A DNA stretch of 64,000 nucleotides from Pseudocolwellia sp048296855 (GTDB taxonomy: Bacteria; Pseudomonadota; Gammaproteobacteria; Enterobacterales; Alteromonadaceae). The stretch lies in assembly GCA_048296855.1 (NCBI GenBank), contig CP182631.1. One strand, given 5' to 3'. Positions 18,934 to 27,529 of the stretch are shown here, one piece after another (position 1 is the stretch's first letter; each line of letters starts with the position of its first letter). The notes beneath the pieces were generated by a model, which saw nothing but the letters and a program-made list of their open reading frames with translations, was not told where the DNA came from and made no database searches. The position numbers and the translations under genes were made by a program.

Positions 18934-18991
18934 TATACCCGTTACCAACCAAGGTGCGTATTTCAGAGCATCTTGAATGATAACGGGTATA
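18934..18991. repeat. Dispersed hairpin repeat, copy A (58 bases)
   Basis: An imperfect palindrome bounded by TATACCCGTTA and TAACGGGTATA, with inner arms around AAGGTGC and GCATCTTG and a short GTATTTCAGA centre. Closely similar sequences occur at 25776 and 26461. It resembles a REP/BIME-type extragenic element and lies in the intergenic space between two minus-strand genes. Confidence 0.85.
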
Positions 18992-19073
18992 TATTAAAGG
19001 CATAGTTATTTATTCTATGTAGTTAAGTGAAACTTAAAATACTCAAAAGTTCCGCTTAAGTGATTATTCTTTT

Positions 19074-19487
19074 TTACCACACTTGCTTTTTATCTCCATA
19101 CCTTATTGTCCAACCTGTAAAATAAGACGCGAGAATAAATGCCGCTGATATGTGAGTATATTGTTCTGAAAATATGAGAACAATACCTATAGCTAATGCA
19201 AGAAACTCAAGCCAAAGTTGAGTTTTTCTTGATGGTATTCCAAAAAAAGCACACTTGAACCACCAAGGCTGCATTTTCCATTTTTCTGATTTTTTATCTA
19301 TCATTGTGATTTCCTCTGTAAGTTTAGAAATATCGACTTCAAATACAGAGGCGAGGGATTTAAGAGTTTCAAGACTTGCACTTTGACCACTTTCCACACG
19401 CTGAATAGTTCTTATACTAAGACCTGTAAACGTTGCTAGTTGCTCTTGAGACCAATTCTTTTGTGCTCTTAATTTTTTTACTATCAT
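19074..19487 (-). CDS. XRE-family regulator with C-terminal membrane segments
   Basis: 137 residues. Residues 1-60 are a Cro/CI-type helix-turn-helix (WSQEQLATFTGLSIRTIQR, then ESGQSASLETL). The C-terminal part holds two hydrophobic helices (about 88-105 and 110-126), so the protein may sit at the inner membrane. A strong GAGGAG precedes ATG 19487. Similar short HTH-plus-2TM proteins occur in many Alteromonadales, targets unknown. Self-regulation from the short upstream region is a guess. Confidence 0.85.
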   Translation of the reverse strand: MIVKKLRAQKNWSQEQLATFTGLSIRTIQRVESGQSASLETLKSLASVFEVDISKLTEEITMIDKKSEKWKMQPWWFKCAFFGIPSRKTQLWLEFLALAIGIVLIFSEQYTHISAAFILASYFTGWTIRYGDKKQVW

Positions 19488-19615
19488 AATTACTCCTCGC
19501 TGCTCTGAGCTTACAGAATGTCAAAAAAGTAGGCTTGGCGGTGACGAATTAAACCCGACAGTTTGCCGACAGTTGTCATTAAAACAAGGTAACAATTTGT
19601 TATATAAATAAAAAA

Positions 19616-20065
19616 TCAAAGCTCGTTAAACTTATCTAACCATTCACTAAAAGAGTTTGATACCTGTGTTACGCTGCATAACCCTTGATCGAAAAACCAA
19701 ACGGCCGCATCTTTTTGCTGGCTTACACAATCTGTCTGCTTAAAACAAAACATGTTGCCCTTACAGTCAGACGCAAACAAAATATGCCCTTTCTGCATGC
19801 CACTCATTTCGTATAGCTGTGATAATGAATAAACATCAGCCAAATTTAAAAAATCTTGTACTTCAGAAATATCAGAACCTAAATCACAAATTTTAGTTAA
19901 TACATTGGGCGTATGAACTAAACCATAAGTCGAAATTAAATACTTATAAGACTCAGGTAGAAAAACATTAAGGTTAGATTCCAGCTCGTTAATATCTTCA
20001 GCTTTAATAGGAACCATAGCACTTTTACTGCCCCAATTTTTTACGAATAGATCTATGCTATTCAT
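19616..20065 (-). CDS. SMI1/KNR4 (SUKH) family protein
   Basis: 149 residues with the SUKH pattern: an N-terminal helix (ININELESNL-like), LPESYKYLISTYG, and later strands such as GHILFASDCKGNMFCF. In bacteria the SUKH superfamily is best known as immunity proteins for nuclease and deaminase toxins. No toxin gene is adjacent here, so it is an orphan. It is divergent from the transporter at 20250. Function as immunity is possible but unsupported by context. Confidence 0.8.
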   Translation of the reverse strand: MNSIDLFVKNWGSKSAMVPIKAEDINELESNLNVFLPESYKYLISTYGLVHTPNVLTKICDLGSDISEVQDFLNLADVYSLSQLYEMSGMQKGHILFASDCKGNMFCFKQTDCVSQQKDAAVWFFDQGLCSVTQVSNSFSEWLDKFNEL

Positions 20066-20249
20066 GTGGTAATACTCGATAATTCAAAGACGCCGATAGA
20101 TATACGATAGCTAAGCTAAAAACACAAGGTTACTACCGATAAACATTTAAAAAAGCTCACACTATTTATTTATAAGATAAAAAACTTTTTAAAGTTCTTT
20201 TTAGTAGGTAAGCTTTGCCTCAGCTAATAACAATCAATTATATTAATTA

Positions 20250-21587
20250 ATGACATCATCAAGAGATTTTTTCCATTCGCGTTTAGGTTTTGTACTTGCC
20301 GCCGCAGGTTCAGCAATAGGTTTAGGTAATATTTGGGGGTTTCCCACTCAAGCGGCTAATAATGGTGGCGGTGCTTTCTTATTCGTTTACCTTATTGTTA
20401 CGCTACTTTTCGCTTTACCTGCCCTTTATGCCGAAATTTATTTAGGTAACCAAGCACAATCAAACCCTGTAAGAGCTTTAAAAGAAGCCTGTAAAGATTC
20501 TGTACCTAATTTGGGTAAATACATGGGAATTATCGGATTATGCGGTGCGGTAATGATGTTAAGTTTTTACACCATTGTAGCAGGTTGGATGCTAGCTAAT
20601 GCCTTATCTCCGCTTGCTGCACTACTTAATTTTTCTGACTTATCAGTATGGTTATCAACATCGAGCACCACACGAAATTTAATCTTTACCCCTATATTTT
20701 CTTTATTAGGTGCAGCCATTATTCATCAAGGTATTAACTCAGGTATCGAAAAATGGTCGTCGCGCTTAATGCCCGTACTGCTAGTTATGCTACTTGGATT
20801 AATTGTGTATATTTTGCAACAACCCGGTGCAATAGAAGGCCTAAAGGTTTATTTAATACCTGATTTTTCACAAGTTATGGAACCTACATTAATCGTATCA
20901 GCCATGGGACAAGCTTTCTTCTCATTATCTGTTGGTGTTGGCGGCATGATGGTTTATGGCTCGTACATGAAAAAAGATCATGACATTGGCAAGCTAGTGC
21001 TTTCGATCGCCTCGTTAGATATGTTTATTGCTTTTATGGCTGGCTTGTTAATTATTCCTGCCCTTTTTGTTGCTCAACATGCAGGTTTTGAGGTATTTAA
21101 TGAAGGTAAATTAATTGGCGAAGGACAATTAATATTTAATATTTTACCTCAACTATTTTCAAGCATGGGTACAATAGGTTTATTTGTTTCATTCGCATTT
21201 TTCTCTTTGTTATCAATTGCTGCGCTTACCTCAACTATTTCGTCTATTGAAGTTCCCGTGTCTTATTTAGTTGAAGAAAAAAGTAAATCAAGAAACAGTG
21301 CAACATGGCTTGTTTCACTTGTAGTGCTTACGGCAAGTTTACTAATTATCGCTTTTTTTGACACCTTGTTCGGCTTAGTAATACAGGTACTTACTACCAT
21401 TTTACAACCGTTAAGCTGTTTGTTTTATTTTATAGTGGTGGGCTGGTTATGGAAACGCGGTAATAAACTCGTAGCAACAAACCAAAAAAATCACAGTAAA
21501 TGGCTAGCCTTATGGGGCAATCATTTACGTTATTGCTGCCCTATTTTATTAACCATTGTATTTGTTAACGTAGCCATTCTTAACTAG
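20250..21587 (+). CDS. Sodium-dependent neurotransmitter:symporter family (NSS) transporter
   Basis: 445 residues, an inner-membrane symporter of the SNF/NSS family (LeuT-like) with about 11-12 hydrophobic helices. The family signature is clear at the N-terminus: RLGFVLAAAGSAIGLGNIWG followed by FPTQAANNGGGAF. TM1 and TM6 residues of the sodium sites are expected in these stretches. Substrate is probably an amino acid, not determinable here. The start lacks a clear ribosome-binding site; the next in-frame ATG would delete TM1. Confidence 0.93.
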   Translation: MTSSRDFFHSRLGFVLAAAGSAIGLGNIWGFPTQAANNGGGAFLFVYLIVTLLFALPALYAEIYLGNQAQSNPVRALKEACKDSVPNLGKYMGIIGLCGAVMMLSFYTIVAGWMLANALSPLAALLNFSDLSVWLSTSSTTRNLIFTPIFSLLGAAIIHQGINSGIEKWSSRLMPVLLVMLLGLIVYILQQPGAIEGLKVYLIPDFSQVMEPTLIVSAMGQAFFSLSVGVGGMMVYGSYMKKDHDIGKLVLSIASLDMFIAFMAGLLIIPALFVAQHAGFEVFNEGKLIGEGQLIFNILPQLFSSMGTIGLFVSFAFFSLLSIAALTSTISSIEVPVSYLVEEKSKSRNSATWLVSLVVLTASLLIIAFFDTLFGLVIQVLTTILQPLSCLFYFIVVGWLWKRGNKLVATNQKNHSKWLALWGNHLRYCCPILLTIVFVNVAILN

Positions 21588-21742
21588 CTTGAGTAATAGT
21601 ACTAGGCGTTTCATTTAATCTGATACGCCTATCTCTCATCACTACGTCTTATATTTTTACTAATTAATTACATTTATGATTGCTTGCACCTATGCACTTG
21701 CTAAAATAGTGCATTAATTTCTACTTGGCTCTACTCACTCGA

Positions 21743-23779
21743 ATGTATTCACGCTTATTAACACCATTAGATTTAGGTTTTACTCAATTAAAAAACAGAG
21801 TTTTAATGGGATCTATGCATACCAATTTAGAAGAAGCGCCCAATGGTTTTAACCGTTTAGCTGCTTTTTATGCATTAAGAGCACAAGGTGACGTAGGCTT
21901 GATTATTACGGGTGGAATTTCTCCAAATCCCGAAGGTAGATTAGCACCCAACCGCGCGATAATGAACGATAAAAGCGACGTAGTAAATCATCAACTTATT
22001 ACCCGGGCTGTACATGCTGAAGATGGCAAAATATGTATGCAAATACTGCATGCAGGTCGATACGCTTATCAAAAACAAATTGTTGCACCTTCTGCCATTC
22101 AATCACCCATTATTCCATTAACACCAAAAGCACTATCGAGTAGCGATGTTGAACAACAAATTAATGACTTTGTTCATACCGCTGTTCTCGCGCAAGATTC
22201 TGGTTACGATGGTGTTGAAATTATGGGCTCTGAAGGTTATTTAATTAACCAGTTTATTGTTAGCTCAACCAATATTCGGAGCGACAAATGGGGTGGAAGT
22301 TACCAAAACCGCATACAGTTTGCGGTACAAATAGTAAAAAATATAAGAGCAAGAGTCGGCACCAATTTTATTATTATTTATCGCCTATCGGTACTCGATT
22401 TAGTCGAACAAGGCAGCTCGCTAGCTGAAGTAATTGAACTTGCTCAAGCAATAGAAGCTGCAGGTGCAACCATAATAAACACAGGTATTGGCTGGCATGA
22501 ATCAAGAGTCCCTACCATTGCCAGCATGGTTCCTTCCGGAACATTTGCCAGTGTAAGCCAATACATTAAAGACAATGTTTCGGTTCCTGTGGTAGCGAGT
22601 AACCGTATAAATACGCCAGAGTTGGCCGAGAATATATTAGAAAACAACTGGGCAGACATGGTGTCTATGGCTCGCCCTTTATTGGCCGATAGCCACTTTG
22701 TACAGAAAACTAAAAACCAAATACCGCAAGCAATTAATACCTGTATCGCTTGTAATCAAGCCTGTTTAGATCATATTTTCGAAAACAAGGTGGCAACCTG
22801 TTTAGTTAACCCTTTTGCAGCACACGAAGAAGAATTTAAACTCGTCCTCGCTCTTACCCCTAAAAAATTAGCTGTAATTGGTGCAGGTCCTGCTGGTATG
22901 GCGTTTTCGTTATATGCAGCAACGCGTGGTCACGAAGTTACTTTGTTTGAAGCGACCGATAAAATAGGTGGGCAATTCAACCTAGCGAAACAAATTCCGG
23001 GCAAATCAGACTTTAACCACACCTTACGTTATTTTGAATACCAATTAGCTCAGCACAAAGTACGTATTCATTTAAATGCTGAATTAAAAGCTCACGACTT
23101 AAGTATTTATGATGACATTGTTATTGCCACAGGAACAACGCCTAACCAGCCAACGTTTGAAGGTTTTAGCCATAACAAAGTGGTGTCGTATCAAGATATT
23201 CTTTCAGGAAAAATAACCGCTGGTAAAAGTGTTGCTATTGTAGGCGCTGGAGGCATAGCCTTTGATGTTGCAGAATATTTAACGGACACAAGCAACTCAG
23301 CGCAAAATACCGTAACAAATTCAGAGAAAGAAATAGCAGAATTTACTGATACTTGGGGCATAGATCTGTCACTACAAAATAAAGGTGGTGTAAAAGCGGC
23401 TAACCATAAAAACTCAGTAAGAAACGTTTATATGCTGCAACGAAAAATTAGAAAACCAGGAGCAAGTTTAGGTAAAACCACAGGCTGGATACATCGCACC
23501 TCTTTAAAAGAAAAACACGTGTCTATGCTTTCAGGCGTAACTTATAACAAAGTTGACGACAACGGCTTACATATCAACATTAGAACAAAAGCCAGAGTGT
23601 TAGACGTAGACACTATTATTATTTGCGCTGGCCAAACAGAAAATAACAGTGTTGTTGATGTAATAGCTAAAAGTATTTCAGCTGACAACATTCATATTAT
23701 TGGTGGCGCTTTAAATGCGCAAAAGCTTGATGCACAAAAAGCGATTGAAGACGCACTACACTTAGCTAGAACAATTTAG
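21743..23779 (+). CDS. fadH: 2,4-dienoyl-CoA reductase (NADPH), FadH
   Basis: 678 residues. It reduces 2,4-dienoyl-CoA during breakdown of unsaturated fatty acids. An N-terminal FMN-binding Old Yellow Enzyme barrel (LDLGFTQLKNRVLMGSMHTN) is followed by the 4Fe-4S cysteines CIACNQAC and a later Cys in VATCLVNP, then an FAD domain (AVIGAGPAGMAF) and an NADPH domain (VAIVGAGGIAFDVAEYL). The start ATG 21743 is preferred to TTG 21725 because it aligns with the E. coli start. Length agrees with E. coli FadH (672). A hydrolase gene follows at 37 bases and may be co-transcribed. Confidence 0.95.
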   Translation: MYSRLLTPLDLGFTQLKNRVLMGSMHTNLEEAPNGFNRLAAFYALRAQGDVGLIITGGISPNPEGRLAPNRAIMNDKSDVVNHQLITRAVHAEDGKICMQILHAGRYAYQKQIVAPSAIQSPIIPLTPKALSSSDVEQQINDFVHTAVLAQDSGYDGVEIMGSEGYLINQFIVSSTNIRSDKWGGSYQNRIQFAVQIVKNIRARVGTNFIIIYRLSVLDLVEQGSSLAEVIELAQAIEAAGATIINTGIGWHESRVPTIASMVPSGTFASVSQYIKDNVSVPVVASNRINTPELAENILENNWADMVSMARPLLADSHFVQKTKNQIPQAINTCIACNQACLDHIFENKVATCLVNPFAAHEEEFKLVLALTPKKLAVIGAGPAGMAFSLYAATRGHEVTLFEATDKIGGQFNLAKQIPGKSDFNHTLRYFEYQLAQHKVRIHLNAELKAHDLSIYDDIVIATGTTPNQPTFEGFSHNKVVSYQDILSGKITAGKSVAIVGAGGIAFDVAEYLTDTSNSAQNTVTNSEKEIAEFTDTWGIDLSLQNKGGVKAANHKNSVRNVYMLQRKIRKPGASLGKTTGWIHRTSLKEKHVSMLSGVTYNKVDDNGLHINIRTKARVLDVDTIIICAGQTENNSVVDVIAKSISADNIHIIGGALNAQKLDAQKAIEDALHLARTI

Positions 23780-23816
23780 CTTACTAATAATAAAACATAA
23801 AAGGACAGCTTTTATT

Positions 23817-25229
23817 GTGTTAAAAAACTCATTACCAACACATATTGCAAAACGAAAAATTATATTTATTACCAGCATTCTTGCTTCATTCGCTTTTATT
23901 TTATTTTCTCTTACCGCCTCAAGCCCTAGCTATGGAAGCGATTGGTACAAAGCTTATAATATGGAAAAAGTTGAAGCTTATTCAAAAACCTTCGACTCAA
24001 ATATTGTCTTTTATAAATCGCCGACTAAATGGAATACGCCCTCGTTAACCTTAATTCATGGTGTGGGTGGCTCAGCTGAAGATTTTAAAAAAATAGTTAA
24101 ACAGCTTTCGCAACATTATCAGTTGTTTATTCCCGACCTGCCCGGTTATGGTCAATCGCAAAGTCCTAAAAATAACTTTTCACCCAGCAAGTATGCTCAA
24201 GCCTTATACGAAGTACTCCCTAAATTAGTACGTAAACGTAATATTGTTATTGGCCATTCAATGGGAGGAAATATCAGTGTTCAATTGTCACTCAAACATC
24301 CTGAATTAGCAGAAAAGCTTATTTTGATAGATGCTGCTGGTTTTATTAATAAATTTTCTTACAGCCAATACATCGCCAATAATTACGCGCTTGATAAAAT
24401 AAAGTTAACAGAAAACGAAGCCCCCTTACTAAAGGGCTTAATTAATACCGTTAATAAATTAATTCCCGACCCAAGCAAAGTTTTATTAAGCGACGCAGGT
24501 AGAAAATACCTATTAGAAAACAACAGTACTTATATTTCAGCTATTGCTGTACTGGACGAAAATCTAACAAAGTTAATGAGAAAACCAGCACCTCCTACCC
24601 ATATTATTTGGGGCGGAAAAGATCAAGTCATGCCCGTACAAGTTACTAAGTTACTCAGCTATTTATTAAAAACACAATCTATTGAAATTTTTGAAACCGC
24701 AGGCCACTCTCCGCAAAAGCAATTTCCAATACAAGTGGCCAACAGTATTCACAACTTCATACAAAATGGGGCTAAAAGTACTGAAAACATCAATAAAACT
24801 ACAGTTTACAATCAAAGCATCACTATAGATTGTGATAAAGGCCAAACGACTGATTTGTTAAATAACACAACGTATTTAAACGTTACTATTAAAAACTGCC
24901 AACCTAAGAGCAATATAGACAACTTTACTGCTAGCCAATTAGTTGTAAATAACTCTAAGCTAACCTTCACCAATTTAAGCCTAAATTACCCAGAGGGCTT
25001 TAGTTTTATATCGCTTAAATCAAGTATGAATGTATGGGGCGGAAATTTAAAAGGCTTATCAGTAGGTTATATAGAAGAAAGCGATATAGAACTTCACGGA
25101 GCAGATATATATACAAAAAACACTTTAGTTATTAGCAATGTACCTACTACAATGAATGTATCGTTAACTCGAGTACATCAAGATAACAGAAGCTTTAGTT
25201 GGCACGGTATGATTAACGTAGGGTTTTAG
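23817..25229 (+). CDS. Exported alpha/beta hydrolase with C-terminal beta-rich domain
   Basis: 470 residues, GTG start with AAGGA upstream at slightly long spacing. An N-terminal hydrophobic segment (about 14-38) is a signal or membrane anchor. The alpha/beta-hydrolase domain (about 60-315) has HGVGGS, the nucleophile elbow GHSMGG, an acidic residue in GGKDQVMP and His in TAGHSPQ, so the triad is complete. The remaining 150 residues are short, Asn/Thr-rich strands (ITIDC, LNVTIKNC, LVVNNSKLTF, DIELHGADIYT) of the kind seen in right-handed beta-helices. I do not know this combination. Likely periplasmic or surface-facing; substrate unknown. Confidence 0.82.
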   Translation: MLKNSLPTHIAKRKIIFITSILASFAFILFSLTASSPSYGSDWYKAYNMEKVEAYSKTFDSNIVFYKSPTKWNTPSLTLIHGVGGSAEDFKKIVKQLSQHYQLFIPDLPGYGQSQSPKNNFSPSKYAQALYEVLPKLVRKRNIVIGHSMGGNISVQLSLKHPELAEKLILIDAAGFINKFSYSQYIANNYALDKIKLTENEAPLLKGLINTVNKLIPDPSKVLLSDAGRKYLLENNSTYISAIAVLDENLTKLMRKPAPPTHIIWGGKDQVMPVQVTKLLSYLLKTQSIEIFETAGHSPQKQFPIQVANSIHNFIQNGAKSTENINKTTVYNQSITIDCDKGQTTDLLNNTTYLNVTIKNCQPKSNIDNFTASQLVVNNSKLTFTNLSLNYPEGFSFISLKSSMNVWGGNLKGLSVGYIEESDIELHGADIYTKNTLVISNVPTTMNVSLTRVHQDNRSFSWHGMINVGF

Positions 25230-25706
25230 CTAATCGGTGCTGCTTTTCTCGTTCTTAGTTCTATTAGGTAGCACAATTCTGACTGTTTTAGTGGCAAGGT
25301 GTACTTCACGAAGAAAATAGCTCAAACCTACGGTAAGGGTAAACATTGACGAAATAAAAAGCGTTCCAACCACCCATTTTATTTCAAAACCAAGAATCGC
25401 CTTTATAAAAAGCACCGCAATCACCAAACAAACCAGTAATGCAGAAAGCGTACAGGCTGTAATAGCAGAACTCGCTAAGTAACGGCGACGTTCAAGATAA
25501 TGCTGCTCTACTTCATAACAGTTAAGGTTAACATGCTCAGCTTTAACAAATTTATCCGCAACATGTCGCCCACGATCAATAATACGCGCAAGACGCCCCG
25601 TCATAACATTCAACATGCTGGCAATACCCGTTAAGAGAAAAGCAGGAGCCAATGCGAGCTGTATTACGTGGCTTACATCGCCTAAAAAAGGTGTGGTGTC
25701 GATCAT
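25230..25706 (-). CDS. DUF2721 family membrane protein
   Basis: 158 residues with the DUF2721 signature near the N-terminus (QLALAPAFLLTGIASMLNVMTGRLARIIDR) and two more hydrophobic segments at about 82-103 and 111-132. An inner-membrane protein of unknown function. Its TAG stop abuts the stop of the convergent hydrolase gene with no bases between, so the two transcripts must overlap. Confidence 0.88.
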   Translation of the reverse strand: MIDTTPFLGDVSHVIQLALAPAFLLTGIASMLNVMTGRLARIIDRGRHVADKFVKAEHVNLNCYEVEQHYLERRRYLASSAITACTLSALLVCLVIAVLFIKAILGFEIKWVVGTLFISSMFTLTVGLSYFLREVHLATKTVRIVLPNRTKNEKSSTD

Positions 25707-25775
25707 AACGTTTTAATTCTCATTTTTTAAGAGTGAGTAATATTTCCTACAAAAGTTTTTGATTTGTGGACTATT

Positions 25776-25832
25776 TATACCCGTAACCATTCAAGAGGCT
25801 ATTTCAGAGCATTTTGAATGATAACGGATATA
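25776..25832. repeat. Dispersed hairpin repeat, copy B (57 bases)
   Basis: Same family as the element at 18934: left arm TATACCCGTAACCATTCAAG, a GCTATTTCAGAGCA centre and right arm TTGAATGATAACGGATATA. It lies four bases from the higA stop codon. Confidence 0.85.
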
Positions 25833-25836
25833 TATC

Positions 25837-26130
25837 TTACGCAATAGCAAAATCTACTGAGTGAACATTCGTTAAGTTAACTTGTTGTTTAGCATGCCAA
25901 AGATCATAGTTATCTTGCATTGATAACCAACTCTCAGGTGTTCTGCCTATTGCTTTAGATAATCGGAGTGCCATTTCAGGAGATATTGCACTTTGCCCTT
26001 TAAGAATTCTATTTAAAGTAGATGAAGCAACATCTAATTGTTTCGCTAAATAACGACAACTATAACCAGAAGGCTCTAGATAAACGTCGTAAATAAACTC
26101 CCCTGGATGCGGTGGATTATACATACTCAT
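25837..26130 (-). CDS. higA: HigA-type antitoxin
   Basis: 97 residues. The N-terminus NPPHPGEFIYDVYLEPSGYS and the helix-turn-helix (AKQLDVASSTLNRILKGQS, then MALRLSKAIGRTPESW) are the HigA/VapI form of XRE antitoxin. It neutralises HigB and represses the operon. As usual for higBA, the toxin gene comes first; the antitoxin start overlaps the toxin stop by one base. A dispersed hairpin repeat starts directly after its stop codon. Confidence 0.95.
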   Translation of the reverse strand: MSMYNPPHPGEFIYDVYLEPSGYSCRYLAKQLDVASSTLNRILKGQSAISPEMALRLSKAIGRTPESWLSMQDNYDLWHAKQQVNLTNVHSVDFAIA

Positions 26131-26408
26131 TAGTGATAGTCCTCATAGTTGAGAATATATGCATTACCTTCGATGAATTCAAAAGTTATACGCCAATTAC
26201 CATTTACGGTAATAGACCAAATCCCATCACGTTCACCTTTTAAAGGGTGTAACCTAAAGCCGGGTAAATTTATGTCATCAATGACTTGGGCTGTATCTAT
26301 TGCCGCCAGCTGCATACGTAATTTACGTTGATGCTTTGCTTGAATGCCAGAAACACTACCTGTTTGAAAGTATTTCTTAAGACCTTTGTGTTTAAAAGAT
26401 TTGATCAT
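26130..26408 (-). CDS. higB: HigB-type (RelE superfamily) toxin
   Basis: 92 residues with the HigB pattern: N-terminal IKSFKHKGLKKYF, LPGFRLHPLKGERDGIWSI, NWRITFEF and a final DYH. Family members cleave mRNA on the ribosome. It is first in the higBA operon and overlaps higA. The gene has normal length and no frameshift, so the pair is probably functional. Its upstream side is bordered by the 315-base repeat at 26461. Confidence 0.95.
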   Translation of the reverse strand: MIKSFKHKGLKKYFQTGSVSGIQAKHQRKLRMQLAAIDTAQVIDDINLPGFRLHPLKGERDGIWSITVNGNWRITFEFIEGNAYILNYEDYH

Positions 26409-26460
26409 ACAACAAGTGTAGCGTGATGCGCATCACATGTCGATTAAAAAAGAATAACTA

Positions 26461-26775
26461 TATACCCGTTACCAATCAAGATGCGTATTTCAGAGCACTT
26501 GAGCGATATCAATTCAAGGCAATGCTTTGTAATAATGGTCGTTCCCTTATAAAAAGCATTAACGACGAAGTGATTTTGCTCAAGCGCTTCTTCGATGGGT
26601 CTAAAAACAATTTATGCTGCGTTATTAACTTTAGTAAGGGAATAACCATGACGTAAACTTAATGCCTTGCATACATGGATGTATGTACTTAGATTTTGTT
26701 TGGAACGTAAAATCTGTGCCTAAATTGTTTTTAGTTCCCACTGAAACCTACATATTGAATGGTTACGGGTATATA
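26461..26775. repeat. Composite dispersed repeat, copy C (about 315 bases)
   Basis: The outer ends (TATACCCGTTACCAATCAAG and TTGAATGGTTACGGGTATA) and left centre (GCGTATTTCAGAGCA) match the short hairpin repeats A and B. About 250 bases of different DNA (about 26503-26754) interrupt the hairpin, with TTGA on both sides (26499-26502, 26755-26758). The interrupting core shares words with the element at 52901 (GGTCGTTCC, GTACTTAGATTTTG, TTTGGAACGTAAAA). It fills most of the 390-base gap between higB and the methyltransferase gene; nothing else is seen there. Confidence 0.8.
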
Positions 26776-26798
26776 TTACAATGTTCAACCGACTTTTA

Positions 26799-27512
26799 TT
26801 AAGCAAACGGCTTAACCGCTATCAAATTAATCAAAGTTTCTTCACGGTCTGTTGGTGGTTTAATACCAAATAAGTTTTCGCCAATAGCTAAGTCTTCTCG
26901 GCTCCACCAAAGAAAAGGGTAAGATATTTGTTCATCGTTAACGGTAAAACCAGAATCTTTAATAAGCGTTAAATATTCGTCTGCCGTTTTTTGTACGCTC
27001 ATAGGGTGGCGAAACAGTAAACGAATAATCCACGAGTGAATATAACGTTTAGTGGATTCAGCAAACATGAATATTCCACCAGGTTTTAAAATACGTAAAA
27101 ACTCTTTTAAAGCTTCAGGTTGGTAAATTAAGTGGTGGAATGTTTGATGGCAAAATACCATATCCACTGAATTATCTTCCAACTTGATCATTGAGCTAGA
27201 GCAACGTACATATTCAACATTGTTTAGGTTATGTAGAGCGACTTCTTTTTTAGTTTCGTCTAGCATTTCCTGATCTATGTCCATGGCAATTAATCGCTCG
27301 GGGCTATATCTGTCGTTCAGTTTTTTCATTGAACGACCATAACCACAGCCCACATCGGCAATAACATTAAACGTACGAGGTGAATCTTTTAACAAATGAG
27401 TAAGGTCTTCTAGCGCAACTTCTAGAACATAGTCTGTCCATGTATTACTTCTAAGAAACCATTTACCAAAAGCTGATTCAGGTACGTGCGCTTCTGCTAA
27501 TACATTTTTCAT
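26799..27512 (-). CDS. Class I SAM-dependent methyltransferase (APE cluster)
   Basis: 237 residues. The SAM-binding motif I is VIADVGCGYGRSMKK, followed by an acidic residue in LIAMDIDQEM, and the later VFCHQTFHHLI and LKPGGIFMF motifs complete the fold. It is the last gene of the cluster, 18 bases after a ketosynthase gene. In APE and flexirubin clusters a methyltransferase of this type modifies the aryl head group, so O- or C-methylation of the aromatic ring is the likely job; the exact target is not shown by the sequence. Cytoplasmic. Confidence 0.88.
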   Translation of the reverse strand: MKNVLAEAHVPESAFGKWFLRSNTWTDYVLEVALEDLTHLLKDSPRTFNVIADVGCGYGRSMKKLNDRYSPERLIAMDIDQEMLDETKKEVALHNLNNVEYVRCSSSMIKLEDNSVDMVFCHQTFHHLIYQPEALKEFLRILKPGGIFMFAESTKRYIHSWIIRLLFRHPMSVQKTADEYLTLIKDSGFTVNDEQISYPFLWWSREDLAIGENLFGIKPPTDREETLINLIAVKPFA

Positions 27513-27529
27513 ATATTTTCCGTTGAAAG

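Noticed and set aside
26423..26656. A 77-codon plus-strand frame near higB
   Set aside because: It lies almost wholly inside the composite repeat at 26461 and has no family features; it is a chance frame in a repeat.
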